This document shows positions 58,664 to 64,000 of a stretch of 64,000 bases of DNA, in pieces. Position 1 is the stretch's first letter. The number at the start of each line of letters is the position of its first letter. A program made the position numbers and the translations under genes. The notes beneath the pieces are model-generated. The model did not search any database. It was not told where the DNA came from and was given only the letters and a program-made list of their open reading frames with translations. This DNA comes from CALMNV01 sp035688975 (GTDB lineage Bacteria; Actinomycetota; Actinomycetes; Actinomycetales; Dermatophilaceae): assembly GCF_035688975.1 (NCBI RefSeq), contig NZ_DASSMH010000077.1:1-64000 (forward strand), in the 5' to 3' direction.

Positions 58664-60135
58664 TCGGTGACCTCCGCGAGCAGCCGCAGGATCTCCGGGC
58701 CGATCATCGTCACGTCACCGGCGCCGACGGTCAGCACGAGGTCCCCCGGGCGCACGAGCCCCGCGACGACCCCGGCCACGTCGGACCACGACGGGACGTA
58801 ACGCACGTCTGCTCCCGGCCGGGCCACGCGGACGGCGTCCGCGACGAGCCGGCCGGAGACCCCGGGCACGGGGTCCTCGCGGGCGGCATACACGTCCATG
58901 ACAACCACGACGTCAGCAGGGGCGAGGCCGGCACCGAGCCCCGCGGCGAAGTCACGGGTCCGGCTGTAGAGGTGCGGCTGGAAGACGACGACGAGCCGGC
59001 TCGGCGCGGACACCATGCGCCGGGCGGTCTCGACGACCGCGGTCACCTTGCCGACGTTGTGGGCGTAGTCGTCGACGACGTCGACGCCTGCCGCCGTGCC
59101 CTTCGGCTCGAAGCGGCGCCGGGTCCCCGTGAAGGACGCGAGGCCCTCGAGCACCGCCGAGGGCTCCTGACCCAGGCCGTGGACCGCGGCGGCGTAGGCG
59201 GCCGCGGCGTTGAGGGCGTTGTGCCGCCCGGGCACGCCGAGGACCATGTGCCGCTCGACGCCCGCGTCGACGAGGCGGACGCTGGACGTGAGCCCGTCGG
59301 GCATGTGCCCGACCAGCACGACGTCCGCGCCGTCGCCGAAGCCGTAGGTGAGCACCCGGGTCCCGGCGGTTCGGGCGCGGTCGGCCAAGGCGGCAGAGCC
59401 GGGGTCGTCAGCGCACGCGACGAGCAGCCCCCCCGTCCGCACCGTGCCCACGAAGCGGTCGTAGGCGGCCTCCACGACGGCGAAGTGACCGTAGAAGTCG
59501 AGGTGGTCGGGCTGCACGTTGGTCACGATCGCGACCTCCGGAGCGTAGACGACGAACGAGCCGTCGCTCTCGTCGGCCTCGACGACGAAGACGTCGTCGG
59601 CGCCGGCATGGGCGTTGGTCCCGTGCTTCGCGAGCTCGCCGCCCACGGCGAAGGAGGGGTCGAGCCCGGCGCCCTGCAGCGCGACGACGAGCAGGGACGT
59701 CGTCGTGGTCTTGCCGTTCGCCCCGGCGACCGCGACGGGGCGCCGGCCGTGCAGCAGGGAGGCGAGTCCCTGGGCGCGGTGCAGGACGGGCACCCCCCGC
59801 TCGCGGGCCGCGACGAGCTCGACGTTGTCGTCGCGGATCGACGACGACATGACGAGCGCGTCCGCACCCGCCTGGTGGGCCGCGTCGAACCCCACCCACA
59901 CGGTGGCGCCCTCGCTGGCCAGCGCCTTGAGCACGGGCACGTCCTTGGCGTCGCTGCCCGACACGGTCATCCCCCGGCCGAGCATGATCCGGGCGACGCC
60001 GGACATGCCGGCTCCGCCGATGGCGAGGAAGTGGACGTGGCCGAGCTCCTCGGCGCGCGGCACGGGCGCCCGGAAGTCGAACCGGGCCCCAGCGAAGGGG
60101 TCCTGCACGGACGGTTCGGATGGCGAGGCGGTCAT
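58660..60135 (-). CDS. murC: UDP-N-acetylmuramate--L-alanine ligase
   Basis: Mur ligase adding L-Ala to UDP-MurNAc, 491 residues. The N-terminal Rossmann segment is HFLAIGGAGMSGVARIM, the ATP loop VAGANGKTTTTSLL near residue 128, EADESDGSF and NVQPDHLDFYG in the central domain, and DDYAHNVGKV in the C-terminal domain. The usual DDYGHHP is DDYAHNV here. ATGA overlaps at both ends show tight coupling with murG and ftsQ. Confidence 0.96.
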   Translation of the reverse strand: MTASPSEPSVQDPFAGARFDFRAPVPRAEELGHVHFLAIGGAGMSGVARIMLGRGMTVSGSDAKDVPVLKALASEGATVWVGFDAAHQAGADALVMSSSIRDDNVELVAARERGVPVLHRAQGLASLLHGRRPVAVAGANGKTTTTSLLVVALQGAGLDPSFAVGGELAKHGTNAHAGADDVFVVEADESDGSFVVYAPEVAIVTNVQPDHLDFYGHFAVVEAAYDRFVGTVRTGGLLVACADDPGSAALADRARTAGTRVLTYGFGDGADVVLVGHMPDGLTSSVRLVDAGVERHMVLGVPGRHNALNAAAAYAAAVHGLGQEPSAVLEGLASFTGTRRRFEPKGTAAGVDVVDDYAHNVGKVTAVVETARRMVSAPSRLVVVFQPHLYSRTRDFAAGLGAGLAPADVVVVMDVYAAREDPVPGVSGRLVADAVRVARPGADVRYVPSWSDVAGVVAGLVRPGDLVLTVGAGDVTMIGPEILRLLAEVTE

Positions 60136-61235
60136 GCCCGGCTCCGCCACGCTTCGTCGACGAGGTCGGCGAGGCGCTCGTCGGCGTCGGGCTCTGCCAC
60201 GGACCGTGCCGCGCTGCCCATCCGCGCCACCCGGTCGGCGTCGGTGGCGAGCGGGATGAGCTCGCGCCCCACCCACGCAGGCGTGAGGCTCGAGTCCTCG
60301 ACGAGCAGGCCGCCTCCGGCGGCGACGACGGCGGCGGCGTTGAGCCGCTGCTCGCCGTTGCCGACGGGCAGCGGGACGTAGACCGCCGGCAGGCCGACGA
60401 CGGTGAGCTCGCACACGGTGCTCGCGCCGGACCGGGCCACGACGAGGTCCGCGGCGCTGTACGCGAGCTCCATGCGCTCGACGTACGGCACGACGACGTA
60501 GCGGGCTCCCGCCGCGGGCACGTCGGGCGTGAACTCCTTGTCGAGGCCGGTGACGTGCAGCACCTGCACGCCGGCCCGGCTCAGCTCGCCGGCCCTGGCC
60601 GCGAAGGCCTCGTTGAGCCGCCTCGCCCCGAGCGACCCGCCCGTCACGAGCACGGTGGGGCGTCCGGCCTCGAGCCCGAAGTGCCGCAGCGCCTCGGGCC
60701 GCAACGCCTCCCGGTCGAGGGTCGTGATCTGCCGCCGGAGCGGCATACCGACGTGGCGGGCGTGCGGCAGGGAGGTCTCGCGGAAGGTCGTGGCGACCCA
60801 CGGCGTCCAGCGCGCGCCGAGCCGGTTGGCCAGGCCCGGGGTGGCGTTCTGCTCGTGGATGACGATGGGCAGCCGGCGCCTCCGCGCGGCGAGGTATGCC
60901 GGTGTGCTGACGTAGCCGCCGAAGCCGACGACGACCTCGGCCCCGGTCGCGTCGATGGCCTGTCCGGCGGCGACGACGGCTGCGCGAAGGCGCAGCGGCA
61001 GCCGCGCGAGGTCGGCGCTCGGGCGGCGCGGCAGCGGCACCTTGGGCACGAACCGCAGGTCGAGGCCGGCGGCCGGCACGAGACGCGCCTCGAGGCCCGC
61101 CTTGGTGCCGAGGGCCGTCACCCGCAGCGCCGGGTGCCGTCGCCGGAGCGCGTCGGCGGTGGCAAGCAGCGGCGACACGTGGCCGGCGCTCCCGCCGCCC
61201 GCGAGCAGGACCGAGGCGGGCGAGGTCACGCGCAT
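60132..61235 (-). CDS. murG: UDP-GlcNAc--lipid I N-acetylglucosaminyltransferase
   Basis: GT-B glycosyltransferase at the inner membrane face that converts lipid I to lipid II, 367 residues. LLAGGGSAGHVSPLLATADAL (GGTGGH-like loop), GFGGYVSTPAYLA, HEQNATPGLANR and the nucleotide-sugar segment SGASTVCELTVVGLP with PLPVGNGEQRLNA are visible. The start ATG 61235 shares one base with the ftsW stop (TGATG). Confidence 0.96.
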   Translation of the reverse strand: MRVTSPASVLLAGGGSAGHVSPLLATADALRRRHPALRVTALGTKAGLEARLVPAAGLDLRFVPKVPLPRRPSADLARLPLRLRAAVVAAGQAIDATGAEVVVGFGGYVSTPAYLAARRRRLPIVIHEQNATPGLANRLGARWTPWVATTFRETSLPHARHVGMPLRRQITTLDREALRPEALRHFGLEAGRPTVLVTGGSLGARRLNEAFAARAGELSRAGVQVLHVTGLDKEFTPDVPAAGARYVVVPYVERMELAYSAADLVVARSGASTVCELTVVGLPAVYVPLPVGNGEQRLNAAAVVAAGGGLLVEDSSLTPAWVGRELIPLATDADRVARMGSAARSVAEPDADERLADLVDEAWRSRA

Positions 61236-62488
61236 CACCGACCTCTGCGCAGGAGGGAACGGGAGGGCAGGATCGCGAGGGAGGCCCTGATCCGGCTGGG
61301 GCGCGCGTCGAGCAGCTGTCGGCACCCCGGCTCGTTGCGGGCGAAGGAGAGCAGCATCCCGAGGGCGAGCATCGTCGTCACGAGCGACGACCCACCGGCC
61401 GAGACGAGGGGCAGCGGCACGCCGACCACGGGGAAGAGGCCGATGACGGCGCCGATGTTGATGATCGCCTGCCCGAGCAGCCACGCGAGGATGCCCGCCG
61501 TCGCGATCCGCACGAAGCGGTCCTGGGTGCGCACGACGAGGCGGTAGCAGGCCCAGGCGAGCAGGGCGAAGAGGAAGAGGATCACCATCGTCCCAGGTAG
61601 GCCGAGCTCCTCGCCGATGACGGCGAAGATGAAGTCGTTGTGGGCCTCGGCGAGCCAGGCCCACTTCTCCTTGGAGGCACCGAGCCCGACGCCCCACCAC
61701 CCACCGTCGGCGAGGGCGTAGAGGCCGTGGACCGACTGGCCGCACTCGCCGTTGGGGTCCGACCGGCACTCGACCGACAGGAAGTTGGTGATGCGGGCCA
61801 TCCGGTTGGAGCTCTGCACGACGAGCAGGGCCACGACCGCCGCGCCGAAGAGGCCGGCGCCGGCGAAGAAGCGGCCCGGCACACCGGCCACGGCGAGGAC
61901 CGCCGCGACGATGAGGAGCATGACCATCGCCGTGCCGAGGTCCTTGCCGAGGAGGACGAGGACCACGACGGTGGAGGCGATCGGCAGCAGGTAGGGCACG
62001 ACGGCGTGGCCGAGCCGGCTCACGAGCCGGCCCTTGTTGGCGAAGATGACCGCGCCGACGAGGACGAGGGCGACCTTGGCCAGCTCCGCGGGCTGGACGC
62101 TGATAGGGCCGACGTCGAGCCAGTTGCGGTTGCCGCCGACCTCGTAGCCGAGCGGCGTGAAGACGAGCAGCTGGAGCAGGACCGATCCGCCGAGGAGTGG
62201 CACGGCGAGGCGCTTCCACCACCGGATCGTCAGGCGCGCCGCGAACCGGGCCACGACGGCTCCGACGACGGCGAAGAGCAGCTGACGCAGGAACACCGAG
62301 TAGGAGGGGTCGCCACCGAGGAGGGAGGTGACGCTCGAGGCGGAGAACACCATGACGAGGCCGAAGACGACGAGCGTCGTCATCGTGCCGAGGATGAGGT
62401 AGTACGTCGTGACCGGCGACTCGAGCTTGCCGATGACCGGCAGGGCCCGGGGCGCGGTGCGGTCCCGGTCGGCGGTGGCGGAGCTCAA
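61235..62488 (-). CDS. ftsW: SEDS peptidoglycan polymerase FtsW
   Basis: Integral membrane lipid II polymerase, 417 residues, about 10 transmembrane segments. The SEDS signature block VGPISVQPAELAKVALVL, LGKDLGTAMVML and the catalytic-loop region DFIFAVIGEELG are present, with a C-terminal VGVPLPLVSAGGSSLV. The start is TTG 62488, overlapping the murD stop as TTGA, with GGAGGAGG upstream. Confidence 0.94.
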   Translation of the reverse strand: MSSATADRDRTAPRALPVIGKLESPVTTYYLILGTMTTLVVFGLVMVFSASSVTSLLGGDPSYSVFLRQLLFAVVGAVVARFAARLTIRWWKRLAVPLLGGSVLLQLLVFTPLGYEVGGNRNWLDVGPISVQPAELAKVALVLVGAVIFANKGRLVSRLGHAVVPYLLPIASTVVVLVLLGKDLGTAMVMLLIVAAVLAVAGVPGRFFAGAGLFGAAVVALLVVQSSNRMARITNFLSVECRSDPNGECGQSVHGLYALADGGWWGVGLGASKEKWAWLAEAHNDFIFAVIGEELGLPGTMVILFLFALLAWACYRLVVRTQDRFVRIATAGILAWLLGQAIINIGAVIGLFPVVGVPLPLVSAGGSSLVTTMLALGMLLSFARNEPGCRQLLDARPSRIRASLAILPSRSLLRRGR

Positions 62489-63975
62489 CGGCCTCCTCCG
62501 CCCGCCTGCAGGTGCCGGCGGACCGCCTCCTCGAAGGCGTCGCCGCGGGCCCCGTAGCCCTCGAACATGTCCATCGAGGCCGCCGCCGGCGCGAGGAGCA
62601 CGACGTCGCCCGGCTTGGCCAGGCGGGCGGCGGAGGCGACGACCGAGTCCATGACCCCAGTGTCGGTCTGCGGCACGTCGACGACCGGGACATCCGGGGC
62701 GTGTCGGGCGAGTGCGTCGGCGATCTGCGCCCGGTCCTGCCCGAGGAGGACGACCCCGCGCAGCCGCGAGGCCATCTCCTCGACGAGGGGCTCGACGTCG
62801 GCCCCCTTGAGCAGGCCTCCGGCGATCCACACGACGCTGTCGAAGGAGCGCAGGGCCGCCGCCGCGGCGTGCGGGTTGGTCGCCTTGGAGTCGTTGACCC
62901 ACCGCACCCCCCCGCCCTGGCCGACGTCGGCGATGCGGTGCCGCTCGGGCCGGAACGCCCGCAGCCCGTCACGGACCGACAGCGGGCCGACGCCGTAGGC
63001 GCGGGCGAGCGCGGCGGCGGCCAGTGCGTTGGCCAGGTAGTGCGGGGCCACGGACGGCGCGTCGCCGCGGAGGTCCTCGAGGGTGCACAGCTCGGCGGCC
63101 GAGTGTTGCCGCTGCTCGACGAAGGCCCGGTCGGCGAGCACGTCGTCGACGACGCCGACCATCGACGGCGCGGGGATGCCGGTGGTGAAGCCGACGGCGC
63201 GGCATCCCTCGACGACGTCGGCGTCGAGGAGCAGCTGCTCGGTCTGCCCGTCCGCGACGTTGTAGATGGCCGCGATGTGAGTGCCGTCGTAGATGCGGCC
63301 CTTGGCCCGGAGGTACTCGGCATACGAGCCGTGCCAGTCGAGATGGTCGGGCGCCACGTTGAGGACCGCGGACGCCACGGCGGAGACCGACCGCTGCCAG
63401 TGCAGCTGGAAGCTGGACAGCTCGACGGCCAGCACGTCATAGGGCTGCGGGTGCAGGACGGCCTCGAGGATCGGCGTGCCGATGTTGCCGGCGCTGGTCG
63501 CCCGCAGGCCCGCCGCGCGGAGGATGGACGCGAGCATGCCCACCGTCGTCGTCTTGCCGTTGGTCCCGGTGACCGTCAGCCACGGCGCGGCGCCCTCGAG
63601 GGGACGCATCCGCCACGCCAGCTCGACCTCTCCCCAGACCGGGATCCCGGCGACGGCGGCCGCGATGAGCAGGGGGTCGTGCGGTGGGACGCCGGGGGAC
63701 GTGACGACGAGCTGGGTCGCCGGAGGCGGGGCGTGGACGTGCTTCGGGCCGAGCCGGACGTCGACGCCGAGGATGCCGAGGACCTCCGCCCGCTCGGAGA
63801 TCGCCCCGGTGACGTCGCGGGAGACGACCGTCACGTGGGCGCCGCGCTCCGCGAGCGCGTCGGCCGCGGCGAATCCGGACACCCCCAGGCCGACGACGAG
63901 GACGCGCAGCCCGGACCAGTCCGCGTCGCGGTGGGTCAGCCCGTCGCGCGGCTCGTAGGCCGGGTCGAAGATCAT
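62485..63975 (-). CDS. murD: UDP-N-acetylmuramoylalanine--D-glutamate ligase
   Basis: Mur ligase adding D-Glu, 496 residues. The N-terminal nucleotide fold VLVVGLGVSGFAAADALAERG, the ATP loop TVTGTNGKTTTVGML near residue 138, LELSSFQL-like VELSSFQL, and NDSKATNPHAAAAAL in the C-terminal domain are visible. The start ATG 63975 has GGGGAGC upstream. mraY should lie just beyond the right edge; only about 25 nt of gap or its last codons are in view. Confidence 0.96.
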   Translation of the reverse strand: MIFDPAYEPRDGLTHRDADWSGLRVLVVGLGVSGFAAADALAERGAHVTVVSRDVTGAISERAEVLGILGVDVRLGPKHVHAPPPATQLVVTSPGVPPHDPLLIAAAVAGIPVWGEVELAWRMRPLEGAAPWLTVTGTNGKTTTVGMLASILRAAGLRATSAGNIGTPILEAVLHPQPYDVLAVELSSFQLHWQRSVSAVASAVLNVAPDHLDWHGSYAEYLRAKGRIYDGTHIAAIYNVADGQTEQLLLDADVVEGCRAVGFTTGIPAPSMVGVVDDVLADRAFVEQRQHSAAELCTLEDLRGDAPSVAPHYLANALAAAALARAYGVGPLSVRDGLRAFRPERHRIADVGQGGGVRWVNDSKATNPHAAAAALRSFDSVVWIAGGLLKGADVEPLVEEMASRLRGVVLLGQDRAQIADALARHAPDVPVVDVPQTDTGVMDSVVASAARLAKPGDVVLLAPAAASMDMFEGYGARGDAFEEAVRRHLQAGGGGR

Positions 63976-64000
63976 CCTGCTCCCCTCATCATTGCGTCCC

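Noticed and set aside
1..64000. tRNA genes, insertion sequences, integrases or prophage genes
   Set aside because: No cloverleaf-like TTCGANTC context, transposase or integrase motif was found in the intergenic gaps or frames on reading through.

Overview
The window is a high-G+C actinobacterial chromosome segment. The gene set (dcw cluster with sepF, yggT and divIVA; bifunctional PriA instead of HisA; EF-G2; a zinc-ribbon type PheS; a CGNR regulator) points to Actinomycetota, probably Micrococcales. Placement nearer Intrasporangiaceae is a guess. Almost every gene lies on the minus strand, so transcription runs from the right end to the left end. Many genes overlap by ATGA or GTGA, which indicates long translationally coupled operons.

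Right to left: 63975-52540 is the distal dcw cluster (murD, ftsW, murG, murC, ftsQ, ftsZ, pgeF, yggS-type PLP protein, sepF, yggT, divIVA). An iterated palindromic repeat lies between ftsQ and ftsZ, and a terminator hairpin follows ftsZ. 52427-41740 holds a DksA/TraR-type protein, lspA, rluD, dnaE, a HTH_42 (AlkZ-like) protein, an RluA-family synthase and an S9 oligopeptidase. 41730-35090 holds hisD, hisC, hisB, hisH, priA, an SseB-like protein and a DUF445 membrane protein.

35017-22892 is an accessory block that interrupts the otherwise conservative core. A divergent AcoR/MimR-type activator faces a complete group-5-like soluble diiron (propane/phenol-type) monooxygenase operon in the order alpha subunit, reductase, beta subunit, coupling protein, amidohydrolase, MIP18/DUF59 protein, alcohol dehydrogenase, GroEL-like chaperonin. 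Strong intercistronic hairpins partition the operon, two 15-bp inverted repeats sit in the divergent promoter region, and remnants of a Fur-type regulator and of an ABM-type monooxygenase lie beyond its distal end. Next come a secreted HNH nuclease, EF-G2, an MFS transporter and a small membrane protein.

17857-3423 returns to core genes: infC (apparent AUC start), rpmI, rplT, an rRNA methyltransferase, a PAS histidine kinase, pheST, and an arginine operon argCJBD-R-H (no argF or argG) preceded by an ARG-box-like inverted repeat and twin perfect palindromes, then a 3-methyladenine DNA glycosylase. The left end holds an inositol-monophosphatase family gene, a short gene pair around a frameshifted CGNR regulator, tyrS, and the promoter and leader of an rRNA operon whose 16S gene should begin just beyond position 1.

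Two window-wide patterns stand out. The word GTATGCC/GGCATAC is strongly over-represented, in all reading frames, at the cost of rare codons. Several genes also have a -10 hexamer exactly 6-8 nt before the start codon, as expected for leaderless mRNAs. No tRNA, IS element, prophage or CRISPR array was seen.
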